A stretch of 64,000 nucleotides of DNA from Isoetes taiwanensis (Eukaryota > Streptophyta > Lycopodiopsida > Isoetales > Isoetaceae), in assembly GCA_021234155.1 (NCBI GenBank), contig JAJEKV010000027.1:1451109-1515108 (forward strand), read 5' to 3'. The notes beneath the pieces were generated by a model that searched no databases, had not been told where the DNA came from, and worked only from the letters and a program-made list of their open reading frames with translations. Both the position numbers and the translations under genes were made by a program. This document shows positions 46,035 through 57,001 of the stretch, piece by piece; position 1 is the stretch's first letter, and each line of letters begins with the position of its first letter.

Positions 46035-46101
46035 TACTCATGGTATGCGCCAGGACCTCGACCTAAATTTTAGGTCAGCCTTCTAGCGCACACCGTGAGT
46101 A
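46035..46101 (+). repeat. Nested hairpin, copy 4
   Basis: ACTCATGGT faces ACCGTGAGT, keeping pairing through one U-G wobble; inner GACCTAAATTTTAGGTC is perfect. Confidence 0.85.
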
Positions 46102-46291
46102 TTTTCAGTATTATCTCTTTAATGCCACCTCCAATTAACCTCAAATTTGTTGCAGCAGGTTCATTAGCTTATTCATGCTCATACCCTCAAATTAGCCTTC
46201 AAAATCTCATTTAGACCTCAAAATAGGTGAGATTTGCCAAACCCTAAATTTTTTCCAAGTTTTCCAAAAATTAGGGTTTTTTCCTTTTTCC

Positions 46292-46300
46292 TATAAATAG
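46292..46300 (+). promoter_or_regulatory. Second internal TATA box
   Basis: TATAAATAG in the second copy of the leader, followed by C-rich AGACCCCCCATA and a sequence (CTCCCAGCTTTTAGGCGATTTT) with a diverged counterpart at about 42160-42185. Confidence 0.45.
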
Positions 46301-46410
46301 ACCCCCCATATCTCAGTTAGCATCTTACAGGTTTGCTCCCAGCTTTTAGGCGATTTTCCAACCCCTTGAGGCGCTTCAAGAGCTGTTTGCTAGTCCCATT
46401 CAGTCAAGAT

Positions 46411-48100
46411 CAATGGCAACTTCAAAGATTCAGCGGCCAGACAAACGCCGGTTGCTCATGTGGTCGAGGAGGCAGACAATACCATTTTGCAATTTTCCGA
46501 ATGAGATAGACATCCAAGCCACCTTTGCAGTAACTGACTATCGAGTGAAGTCATGACTGAAGTTCCAAGCTAGGGTAGGACCATCCTTAGTACAGCTTCC
46601 CCCTTGTACAAGATATTTTGTTCCTAAGCAATCCCTCCAAGCAGCCTTGGGTGATGTCCCGAACATTGCCAAATACCGAACAACAAGGTTGCTAGGATGC
46701 CGATTACATGGTCATGACAAAGTTAATAGGGCTGAGAAATATTTCTCTTATAGTACGCCATAGCCATCTTTTCTCTCACCGCGCCCCAAAACCCAATCGG
46801 GGAACCCTCTATCCAGCCATGGATGTAGACCCCATAGCCTCTTCGGTGGTCAGGGCTCCTCTTGCAAAAGTATCAAATGGAGCAAGAAGGAAGAGCCGAA
46901 GATGAAGAGCTCGACTCAGACGACGAAGACTACGCCGAGTTCAACCCGGACCAGAAGCGGCAACAAGCGAGAGGGGAGATCAGTCTTTTCGGACGAGGAC
47001 CCCGCAGATCCACGTAATTGCTCCCCACCGGGCTAGGTATCACAAGCCTAGCCCCATCATCATCGGGGCGGCCGAGTTACCGCCTCCCGAAAGTGACATC
47101 CAGAACCTCCCCCAATGCAGAGCCAGGGAGTACAGACGCGATGAGTTGCTGCACCTTCTGTGGCAACAACCAGATCTGGATGAGTTTATCGATCGAGAGG
47201 CTTCCGACTTCCCAATCAACGTAAGAGAAGCCGACACCTACACCGGGGAGTCGACTTCAGATATTGAGGCATATAGCAGCATGCGGCAATTGATGACAGC
47301 TCAGGATCTGCCTTCTGAAGAAGAATTCTACACCATCCAAGAACGGATGGGGATCCGTGACAAGTCCACAAGTATTTTGATGCCGAGTTCTTCGACACCA
47401 GCTTCCACGGGTGTCCAGAGAAGAGGCGAGATCAACCTGACAAGCCTCGCATCAACAATAAGGGACCACAGAGACCTGACGGAGGTGCACGTGGATGAAT
47501 ATGCAGGAAGACATAGAGCTAGTGCCCGACCCGACGAAGAATCAACAGCAACGGGCAGGGACAAGTCGTTAAGTTATTACCTTCCTCTGCTGTTGGACGG
47601 GAGAATAGCGGTCATCCACCGCAAATTCAGCCCAAGGGGCGAAGAAGGAGTATTCATGCTCATCGTTCTCTCAGGATTTGGTAGGCACTGCTCGGCTGAT
47701 TCCAACAGTTGACCATGTCATCCTAGTCAAGAGAACAGTGACACTTGATATCTTCGACTTCGCGGTACCCTACCCACGGCAGGGAAGATTAGCAGTGACC
47801 GCAGCCTACACTTCCGACCGCAGAGTGGAAGACTTGGTGATAGCCTTGCCATCCTCAGGAACTTGGGACGCTCGGTAGGAACGGCCCAGGTTAAGAAGTT
47901 CCTTGAGGATAACCCATCCCGCCAGCGATTCCAAGAATAGTTAGACTCTTGATCCCGGAAGCATTGTAATTAAGTTACTATATATATAAATACATTTTGT
48001 TTGGCATTCTAAATGTTTTGTTGATGTATTTTATTTCCACAACTATATCAGCAAACACATATAATGCAATAAAACAAACAAAGCTAACCGTAAGGCTACG
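46411..48100 (+). pseudogene. Unassigned gypsy open frames upstream of gag
   Basis: Broken plus-strand frames at about 46411, 46708-46905, 47146-47712 and 47678-47878. An acidic segment near 46900 (LDSDDEDYAEFNPD) recalls the acidic patch of the charged frame at 42668. No enzyme motif. A gene-free AT-rich gap lies at about 47940-48100. Confidence 0.35.
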
Positions 48101-48108
48101 ATCTACTT

Positions 48109-49003
48109 GTGTATGCAGCTAGAGGTCCAAGAACAGCTGAGCAAGACCGGCGAGTCCATAGAGATGAAGAGACTCCGGCCAGACAACACTTAGCAAGGAA
48201 CCTATACGAAGAATTCGGCCCCATGACTCCCGAAGAGGAGATGTCGCAGATGAAATCGGACCTTCAAGAAATAAAGGCCTTATTGGCCAGCGCTAGCGCA
48301 GCGGGGCCCACATCACAATGTCCAGCTTTGTCAAAAGCACCACCTCAAAGACGGAAAGGATAAGAAGAAGAGCAAGAGAAGGAGGTCCCTAGCACCTGAC
48401 TCCTCCTAATAACAAGCTCACATTCGACTGGACTCGAGGAAGAGGTGGAAGAGGTGCAGGACCAGAGATGGCGACATCAGGACACAAGGACCCCCGGACT
48501 ACCGAGAAGAAAGTAGATTCGTGACCGAAAGCAATGTATGGAAGGCAAGAAAGCTTGAACAGTTCTCAGGTGACAATCGGTCAGGCATGGAGGCAGAGGC
48601 CTAGCTGGACGAGATGAGCGAATATGGGAATGCATACGGAATGAAGGACAAAGACAAAGGCAGGGTGGCAACAGCCAACCTCAAGGGCGCAGCTCGTATA
48701 TGGTGGAAAGGTTATGCAAAAACACATAAGCTAAGCCGAGACAGCTGCAAGTTTCGAAAATTCTCAAAGGCATTCAAGCGCCACTATGTGCCAAAGGAGC
48801 ACAAATGCCACATGATGCAGCAGGGCAACAAGTCCGTGCAGAAATACACGGAAGAGTTCATGAAACTGAGGCTTTATGTGCCGAAGCTGAGTAAACGCCA
48901 TGCAGTGGAAGGGTACATCGAGGGATTAAACGACGAGATAAGAAAGCTGGTAAGAGCAATTAATCCCCGAACAGCATCGAAGCGTGAATCGAAAAGCAAA
49001 TAA
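48109..49003 (+). pseudogene. gypsy gag (Retrotrans_gag)
   Basis: The frame at 48614-49003 has the Retrotrans_gag pattern: ANLKGAARIWWKGYAK, FSKAFKRHYVPKE, MMQQGNKSVQKYTEEFMKLR and VEGYIEGLNDEIRKLV. The frame at 48109-48363 (EEMSQMKSDLQEIKALLAS) is the preceding coiled coil. A CHEC remnant near 49308 may be the zinc knuckle. Forms the capsid of the element's particle in intact relatives. Confidence 0.82.
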
Positions 49004-49489
49004 ACGTTAGGATCCGCCCTGAGCGGTGGGCGAGACGGTGAATATTACCGTGATAAGGGCAAAGCAACAGAAGTTATAGCCCTAGAGCAGCTAGTCCAGA
49101 CCGACCAAAGGCCCCATACAAATGGCGATTATGGAAGCGGCGGGAAAAGAAACGTATCCTTCAAGGATAAGCCGCAACAGAAGGGTTAAATTATTAAAGC
49201 AAAGGCGATCCTTTTGCAATCAATACCTAAGGAGAAGAGGCAGGGAGTGCATTGAGAAACAACCTCTTCAGGTGCTTCCGGCCGAACCCGTAACGCCAGA
49301 ACCCCTTTTGTCATGAATGCGCATTAGTGAGAGATGGGTGGATGGGAGACTCCCTCGACGACGACGCTACGGGAAGTACGCCGACTTCATTAAGGGTGAG
49401 TGTCACATCTTTGCAGCCATAGATTCGCAAGCGTAAAAATCGACGTAATCTCCACAAGAGGGAAGGCCAAGGCCAAGTCTTTTATAGTC

Positions 49490-50058
49490 CTCGATAGATA
49501 TGGGGAGCACCCACAATTTTAAGCTCTCCAAGAATGGCCGAGATGTTGAAGCTCAAGCCGTTGAAGTCAAAGCCGAGACCCGTGGTGTTAGCAAGCGGGG
49601 CAGTGAGACACACGGCAGACAAGAGGATAAATTTCGACATCGATTTGCCAGGGATCAATATCCAAATGGGAGCAGAAGTGATGAACATCGGGAAGTATGA
49701 TTTGATCATCGGCATGGAGTACCTCGCTCCAGCAAAGGCCATCATCGACCGTGGAAACCGTGAAGTGACCTTGACGAGCCGCAACGGCAACGGCAAGATC
49801 ATAGAAATTGCAGGTAAAGGAGTTGTTCCTATCATGCAATGTATGTCTAGTAAGCGTCTCCTCAAGTGCATAAAGAGCGAGCAGGTAGCCTATGTCTTCA
49901 AGCTTCAGATCGAAGAGCCCAAGTCAGAAGAAAGCAAGGAAGATAAGGTGCTCAGCAAATTACCAAAGCAGATAGCTAAGTTGGTTAGGAGTTCCATGAT
50001 TTCTTCCCAGACGAGATCAAGCAACTTCCTCCTTACAGGGGAGTCGAGTGTGAGATAG
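49490..50058 (+). pseudogene. gypsy aspartic protease
   Basis: DMGSTHNF (49497-49520) matches the retropepsin active-site box of plant gypsy elements, in a frame different from the downstream part. The frame at 49534-50058 has the body: INFDIDLPGINIQMGAEVMN, GKYDLIIGMEYLAPAKAIID and REVTL. One frameshift separates active site and body. Confidence 0.8.
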
Positions 50059-50640
50059 CACTCGAACCAGGTACGAAGCCGACGAGCAAAGCGCCGTACA
50101 GGATGACGACGCAAGAGCTGGCCGAGTTGAAGAAGCAATTGCAGGAGTTGCTTGACCTAGGATTCATTAAACCTAGCGTCTCACCATTTGGGGCACCCAT
50201 CCTTTTTGTGAAGAAGAAGGATGGCGTTTTTGAGGATGTGCATAGATTACAAGGCGCCTAAACAAGCACACCATCAAGAATAAGTATGCACACCGAGATC
50301 TGGACGATCCGATGGATCAGCTCCAAGGTGCGAAGGTTTTCTCCAAGATAGACCTGAGGTCAGGGTACCATCAAATCAGGATTAAGGAAGAAGACGCCCA
50401 CAAAACAACATTCAGACAGGGTATGGGCATTACGAAGTTCACCGTAATGCCGTTTATTTGTCAAACACCCCAAAGAACGCTCTCATGAGGCTTATGAACG
50501 ACATCTTCGTGGAGTTTTGGATACTTTTGTTATAGTATTCTTTGATGATATTCTAGTGTACAGCAAATCCCTGGAAGAACACGTACAACACCTCAGGAAA
50601 GTGCTCGAGAAGCTAAGAAGACACCGCTTGTACGCTTAAG
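50059..50640 (+). pseudogene. gypsy reverse transcriptase
   Basis: In order: [20 protein letters not shown]-like start, [12 protein letters not shown], a frameshift at a T-run (about 50230), then [19 protein letters not shown] (50336 onward, first catalytic Asp), HKTTFR, and [19 protein letters not shown] (about 50541, catalytic DD). Catalytic residues are all present; only indels break the frame. The short span 50641-51290 should hold RT thumb and RNase H but is heavily shifted. Confidence 0.88.
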
Positions 50641-51289
50641 TTGTCGGGCGCCACCGCGAATCCGAGAGAGGGTAGAGTATCCGGGGCACGTGATCTCAAC
50701 GGAGGGGATTTCGACCGATCCCCGCCAAGATCGGGCAGCCATACATTGGCGGGCCGAAGAACATCCATGAGGTCGAAGCTTTCTACCGGCCCAGGGGATT
50801 ATAGGAAGTTCGTGAAGAACTTTGCAAAAATAGCGCCCCGCTTAACGGATTTGACGAGGGCTAAAAAAGTAAAGGATTGGGCAGATCACCGGGCGTAAGA
50901 AAGCCCAAGCAGGATTCGAGATGTCAAGGAAGCTTTGACAACCGCCTCGGCCCGACCGCCAGACTCGAAGAAGAACAAACTTGTAGCGACGGGATGCAAG
51001 TAAAATTGCCACAGTGCAGATCGATGCGGGTGAAGAGCGTGTAGTGGTTTATGACTCTGGAAGATGAACGACTAAAAACGCCGCCACCGACTCATGACCA
51101 AGAGTTGCTTGCGCTTGTCGAGCACTAAGAATGGAGGCACTACCGTTGGGAAGGAAGTTCCGGCTGGACCACGGATCATCGAGCCTCCAATACGTGTTCA
51201 CGCTAAAACCACATCTCAACCTCGAGGCAGTCAAGGTGGATGGAGTTCCTCAAGAATAATGATTTTGTTATAGTTTACAAGCCGGGAAG

Positions 51290-51712
51290 CTCAATGTGGT
51301 AGCAGATGCGCTTTCAAGGCATCCTCTCGACAACAAGAGTTCATCGCAACGCATCTCGACGCCACCGAAGTTCAGAAGGAAGATCGAAGAAACCTTGCCG
51401 ACAGATGCAGACTTCAAGGAAGTGTGGACAAACATGTGCAAAGAGGCAAGAACAGATAAGGAGAGGGAGACCTTCAAGAATTTTAAGAAGGAAGGTAACA
51501 TTTTGTACCATAAGAATAAGTTGTGTGTGCCTGAATCGTCAGGAGTGAGCAAGTTGATTCTCCATGACACCCACAACAGTCCAATAGCTGGCCACGCAGG
51601 ATTTATGAAGACATATTTCAAAGTGCACAGTAGTTATTATTGGCCAGGGATGAAGAAGCAGATAGCTCACTACATCAAAGAGTGTCAGTTGTGTCAGCAG
51701 ACGAAGGCATAG
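51290..51712 (+). pseudogene. gypsy RNase H end and integrase zinc finger
   Basis: Starts with VADALSRH, the conserved end of gypsy RNase H, and ends with the HHCC zinc-binding domain: HDTHNSPIAGHAGFMKT, YYWPGMKKQIAHYIKECQLC. One continuous frame of 138 aa, then a stop after QQTKA. Confidence 0.9.
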
Positions 51713-51733
51713 CAGCTTCGAATTCTAGGAGCA

Positions 51734-52480
51734 TTGGAACCATTAGCGGTGCCGAATGCTAAGTGGGAAGTCATCAAGATGGACTTCATAACGTGGGCCC
51801 CGAGGACAAAGAAGAGGAAAGGATGCCCTGATGGTTGTGGTCGACAAGCTGTCGAAGATGGCACACTTTGTGCCTTGCAGGACCACCGACACAGCCTTGG
51901 ATATAGCGACTCTCTTCACAAAGGAAATCTTCAGACTCCATGGTATGTCGAGAGAGATCATTTCCGACAGAGACTCGAAGTTCCCCGAGTGCCTTTTGGC
52001 AGTGATCTTTTGCGACGATCTAGACGGTTGTCCATGAGCACGGCCTATCATCCCCGACGGATGGGCAAACGTAAACGACCAACGTAATCTTGGAACATAT
52101 GCTAAGAAACGATGTCCGAACAAGCGCACTAAGTGGAAAGATTACATTCACTTGGTTGAGTTCGCTTTATAATAGCACCAAGGTGAATCATCTCGATGTC
52201 GCCGCTCATGATCAACTACGGCTACCAATGTTCGACTCGCACACTTGGCACAACCCGGTGTCAAATGTAGAGGTTTCGCGAAGCAAATGTTGGTCGACAT
52301 GCGCAACTGCTAGAAGAGGTCCAAGATATCTTCTTGCAAAGAAGGAGTCGACAAAAGAGTCGCCGCCGACAAGCAACCGGACGGTCGAGAGTTCGAGGTT
52401 AGCGACAACATCCGCTCAAGATCAAAGTGAAGGTGCAAAAGTCCGTGATCGAAAATTGTAAGAAGCTTGCTCCAAGGTGG
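51734..52480 (+). pseudogene. gypsy integrase core
   Basis: [13 protein letters not shown] carries the first catalytic Asp in one frame; an indel near 51820 moves to [36 protein letters not shown] and ISDRDSKF (second Asp). After 51990 the core is strongly degraded and the catalytic Glu region is not in a clean frame. Confidence 0.85.
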
Positions 52481-52580
52481 GCTGGCTCCTTCGAATAATA
52501 GCCAAGAGAGTAGGTAACCAGTCCCAACAAGTTAGAGCTACCAAAGACACCTGAAAATTCATAAAAGTCTTCCACGGAGT

Positions 52581-52784
52581 TTGATGAAGAAGCATACTCC
52601 AAACCCAGAAGAAGTCTTGGACACGCCAACGTCGTTGGAAATGACAGAAGAGCAGCTAGAGATAGTCCCAGACTTGATCCTTGATAAGGAGATCAAGAAG
52701 ACAAGGAGATCAGAGTTTCTCCAATATTTGGTCAAGTGGAAACACTTGCTGCTGCGGAAGATGCGACGTGGGTCCTTAAGGTGA
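52581..52784 (+). pseudogene. Chromodomain (chromovirus integrase C-terminus)
   Basis: PDLILDKEIKKTRRSEFLQYLVKWKHL matches the I-L-D-R...Y-L-V-K-W-K pattern of chromodomains at the C-terminus of chromovirus integrases, which direct insertion to chromatin marks. Ends early through a frameshift. Confidence 0.78.
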
Positions 52785-53816
52785 TCTCGATAAGGCGCAC
52801 CCGCAATTCATGGAGCAATGGGACGGCAAGGTCATCTCAAGTAATTGGCCGTGCATGTCGAATTATGATAGATTAATTTCATGTGTAGTTAAGATTAATC
52901 TACGCATGCAGCCTATGCTAAGTATGGGTTGCATGCGTAATTACCGATGATGGGACCACTACGGTGATCTCTAGGATGTGGGTGTAATGTCATCGTAGAC
53001 ATGACCGCTGTTTTGCTTGAATTAGTTAGGCAAATGGTGAACATGAGCAATGTTGCATCAGAATGTAAGCATGTCCATAGGGGAAGGACATGCGATTAAA
53101 GGTAGAAGTGAACATGGGCGAGGATGAGATCATCGTGGATGTTCTCTAGCTTAAAACCCTTTGGGCCATGTCAAGATGGGGTATGCATGATCGGGAGGTC
53201 ATGCATAAGGTAGCACCCAATCATGGGCTATGATAGGATCGCCTTTACGACCCTTTACGCTTTAAACCCTCACGGGCCATGATCGAAAAGGGTATAGGCA
53301 TTATAGGGCCTGCCTCCACGCCACGATGGAAGAAGCATCCTCTTCCTACGCCGGAGATTAGTCATGCATTCATTTAGTTAATTAGATGGGTGGTTCCCTT
53401 TATAACCATAATTTTATTAATAATTAAAATGGTACTAACGTAGTATCGACCGCAGCCAATAGAGCACTCTCGAGGGCAAAGAGGTCGAAGATGAAGACTT
53501 GCAACACCAGTTTTGTTGGAATGTGTTGCAAGGAATGAAGAGTACCTGGAAGGATAATTTATATGAAATTGCTAAATCTGGATAAACTTAAATGTTGTAC
53601 TAAGTGAGGCTAGTAAGTACCTTGCTTTAATGAAGTTATGAATTGATAAGTTATTGAGATAATGTAATGCCGTAGTAATGTTTTAAAAATATTACCTTAG
53701 GGTAATTCTAATAATTGTGTAAGTATAATAATAATAAATTGTATGCATCAAGTTGGTTGCAGGACAAGAAGATCCCAAGGTGAGGAGACCCACGATGCTG
53801 CGGACAGCATCATTTC
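52785..53816. other. gypsy 3' non-coding region
   Basis: No open frames; lies between the chromodomain and the polypurine tract. Contains several ATCATGGGC-like and CATGATCG motifs. Confidence 0.5.
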
Positions 53817-53829
53817 AAGGTGGAGAGAA
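53817..53829 (+). promoter_or_regulatory. Polypurine tract
   Basis: AAGGTGGAGAGAA directly before the LTR start TGTGACG. Confidence 0.8.
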
Positions 53830-55385
53830 TGTGACGTTCCAACACAGTATACGGTCCCAGGACGTATACTGTACTGCATCGTCACGCCTACACGCCATCC
53901 CGATTGACGTGTACGCCGACGTGTAGCTAAGCAAGTAGCGCCCTAGGGGGCAACTTGCAAGTGTGTGCACATTTATTCATGTGTGCACTTTAGCCCACTT
54001 AAATAACAAGTAGGCAAGTGGGCCAAGTGGGGACTACATCCACTTACCCCACAAGGGCAAGTGGCATGATCTCAAGGGTTGCCCTAGCCCTAACTTATAG
54101 CCTACGTAAGGTATCCAAACCCTAACTTTCCATTTTCATCCACAGCCTTCTAGAGCTCCATTTCGCTTGCTCCAAGAGCCAATCTTGACTCCCAAAGTCT
54201 GTCTGAGCAGCATAGCTCATCAGCTTTCCTTTCGGGCTTCATCTTCAAGCAGTTCCACAGCATGGACGCATTCAGAACAGGAGGAGCAAGCCAGGGATCA
54301 GGTATTGTGCCAATTCAATGGTCTAATCCGCCTTCCAGGCATAGAGTAAGTAGGTTTAGCCTATTGAATTGCCCATAGCAGCCATCTAGACCTCTAGATA
54401 TCAAGCCATAACTAAAGAACCTAACTTCTGTGATTTAGATTAAATCTTGTTCTTTAGTTCTTCTATGATATGTATGTGATGATGATCTCCGTGGAATCAT
54501 TGTATTGGGAAGGGGGGTAGAGACCCTAAAAGCCTAGTAGTTTGATGCTCCTAGCTAGTCCTCTTTAATGCACTATTAAATTCGGCGCAGGTACAAGAGC
54601 CATACGGTTGTGGGTGGAGGGACAGACCTGGCTTACAAGGAGGTTCATGTCCGGCTCATGATCACGCCCCTCGGGTAGTAAAGCCTATCGGGGACTATAG
54701 TGCACTAGACCTAATGCTCTCACAAGGCGTGCGGGCTTTGCATGGGTTCGACACTCTTGGGGTGGTGTACACCTTCCATGGAGTTCACCGTGCAGGCAAA
54801 GGCCCTCTAGTCACCTTGAGTCAAGATGCTAGCCTTTCGGTGGGAGCAATCCCTACCTGCCCCATCGGAACCGGGAGATGCAACCGGGAGTAGCCCCCTC
54901 GGCTATGCATCCCGGCAGGCTTCTGAAGTCCCAAGACTTTTCAACCTACTCGCAAAGTGTGCAATGTGAGGGGCGGAAGGAACCGGACTACCCAAGTGCC
55001 ATGTTCCTATGCCACCAACTCCACTTGTTATTGCACTCGCCCCGCTTGACCTCGAGAGACCCAAGCTTATCACCCATCCCTCGCGGTGCCAACGGGTAGA
55101 CCTCCCATATGTGATGTCGATCTCTGCCTATGCAGATATGTGATGAGCCATCCTTCGCGGATGGTCATGTGATGTTGATGTATGTATACTTACATGTATG
55201 TTACGCTCGCAGCCTAGGTAGGCCCTGAGGGAGACAGGGTAAAATGACCCCTTCATTCTTCCCACTGGAACTCGTCAAGGTTGCAGTGATACGTGGAGGG
55301 CCTTGTATCAGCATGGAGCTGGTATGGGGGATGAACTCCTGTTTGTATACGGTGAGTGCATCGTATATGGGTAGGGGACGTCACA
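53830..55385 (+). repeat. gypsy 3' LTR (1556 bp)
   Basis: Starts TGTGACG and ends CGTCACA, perfect short inverted ends. Aligns with 40065-41524. Differences from the other LTR are mostly small indels at CG or CAG/CTG positions. Confidence 0.92.
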
Positions 55386-55405
55386 AAATCTAAATTTCTT
55401 TTTTT

Positions 55406-55915
55406 GTTTAGTTCAGTTGCAACTATACCTTGCTTTTGAAAAGGAACATCCTGATATGAAGATATCCCAGCAGACTTTTGAAAGATTGAAACTAAGCTAT
55501 ATCAGGAGGCTTCAAGAAAGAGAAATATGTTGTTGCCAATACCATCTGCATCTTGAGTTTGCCATGCAAGCCATAAATAACATAAGGACTGATTCTTATG
55601 GTGTATAGAAAGATTGCAAGTGTAAGTGCAGAATTTGTGGTTCGGGTCCAACATGTATTGCTAAAGAACACACTATCAAATCAACTAGTGATTATTGGAG
55701 ACAAATTGTGTGCGCTAAGGATGAGAACGATGAATGGCACAAGCATGCATGTCTAATGCAGACATGTACAAAGTGTGGTTTGAAGAGGTAAGTGTGGTTT
55801 CCTTGCAATTTCCAGTTTTGATTGCCTTGATTTTAACATATTTGATTGCTTTAATATAGGCTGCCAAAATGCCCCAGAGAGAAGGTTAAGAATAATAAGC
55901 AGGATGTTAATTGAA
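55406..55915 (+). pseudogene. Unnamed Cys/His family gene, 3' part
   Basis: After an acceptor (TTTAGTTCAG, exon from 55411) the frame continues in phase 0 from the 5' part: LQLYLAFEKEHPDMKIS, FERLKLSYIRRLQEREICCCQYH, FAMQAINNI. After an in-frame TAG at 55606 the same frame gives CKCKCRICGSGPTC and HKHACLMQTCTKCGLKR, then a GT donor at 55791 and an acceptor at 55860 into LPKCPREK. The CCCxYH and C-x4-C-x2-C patterns suggest metal binding. The gypsy element lies wholly in the intron before this exon. Confidence 0.55.
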
Positions 55916-56005
55916 AAGTGTTTGAACAGGTAAAAGTAGTTTAGATTTTACTGAGTTTTACGTTTGTTACTATAGAGGTAAATTAAAGCTCTATTTTACT
56001 ACTAT

Positions 56006-57001
56006 TTAGTTAGTTTCTACTATTTTATTTCCTTCTGCTGTCACATGCATGCCAAGCTCAAGAAATAAATCTGGATGAATTACACCCTCACATACCTTGC
56101 ATTTAACTTCCTTCAACAAGGCTGCACAAGCCACATGGTACTCATGATCACAACTCAAAATCAAAGACAATTTGTACCTATCATGAAAAAGTAGACCACA
56201 AGCACAGCAAGCACCAAAGTTGCAGATTCCTGGTAGTCTTCTGCTGATAGTGTTGATGCAAAAACATGGATTACAACTTATATCCTTCAGTTCTATAAGA
56301 TTAGAAAGATTAGCTCTGAGTTCTGAAATTCTGGCCTCTTTCTCTTTGATCTCCACTTCCAAGATATTCTTCCTCGAGCTGCTTCCTTCTGTATCTGGAG
56401 ACTTGAAAAGTTTCTGAACTCGGTTACAGAAAGATGTCTCCATTTGTAGTGCGAGCTCCAATTCCTTCATCAGATCAGAATTTGCATTATCTGGTTGCAA
56501 TTCAGATATTGAGATTTTCAAATCCTCAACTTTCTTCCTGCTCTCTTCAAGTTCCACACTGAATTTTTCATTAGACTTAGCCTCTACAGCTAAACTAACC
56601 TCAATTGCATGCACCTCTTCTAACATGCTTGCCCTTTCATTCTCAAGCTTATTTAGAGCTTCCTTAATCAATTCAAAGTTCTCTTTTAAAGCAGAGTGGT
56701 CTACTTTAGAACTTTCTAAGCAAGTATTTGCTAGAAGTGGCAACGTGGACATCCTTTCCCCTAGACCTGCAATTTCTATACTTCATGACTTGAGCTCCAA
56801 AAGAGGCCCAATTGATCTTTGCTTTGCAGGGTTTGAAATGGCAGTATCACAATTTTCCCATGCAAAAGCATAAGCCACCTGCTTTCTCACTTCATTGTTT
56901 GGCATACTTTCCTATTGATATAATTTTTTCAACAATCTGTCCAATTTTTCTCGAAACCGAGGCTGGATCATAGAAACTTTCATCTTATTGCTTGGGCGTA
57001 G
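56006..57001 (-). pseudogene. Coiled-coil protein with RING-like zinc finger
   Basis: The main frame is 248 aa (56752 to 56006): a long heptad-rich coiled coil (residues 20-170) followed by CCACG, SCDHEYHVAC and CKVCEG, a C-x2-C...C-x-H-x2-H-x2-C...C-x2-C arrangement like a RING-type finger. Upstream in the same frame (to 57001, MKVSMIQPRFREK..) coding-like sequence continues but with two stops, so the gene is broken or the start is at 56752. It converges on the plus-strand gene with about 90 bp between the ends, suggesting one two-gene locus. Function unknown. Confidence 0.5.

Larger units (their letters stand above)
40065..55385 (+). mobile_element. Ty3-gypsy chromovirus, 15.3 kb, with nested Helitron
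   Basis: LTRs at 40065-41524 (5' end truncated) and 53830-55385; primer site 41526-41537; gag, protease, RT, integrase and chromodomain in gypsy order (48109-52784); polypurine tract before the 3' LTR. Its 5' internal region is duplicated (41690-42350 and 45790-46440), each copy with two hairpins and a TATA-like box, so the element may contain a nested relative. A Helitron occupies 43358-45256. All pol frames are broken. It lies inside the intron of the unnamed gene at 39208/55411. Confidence 0.9.
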
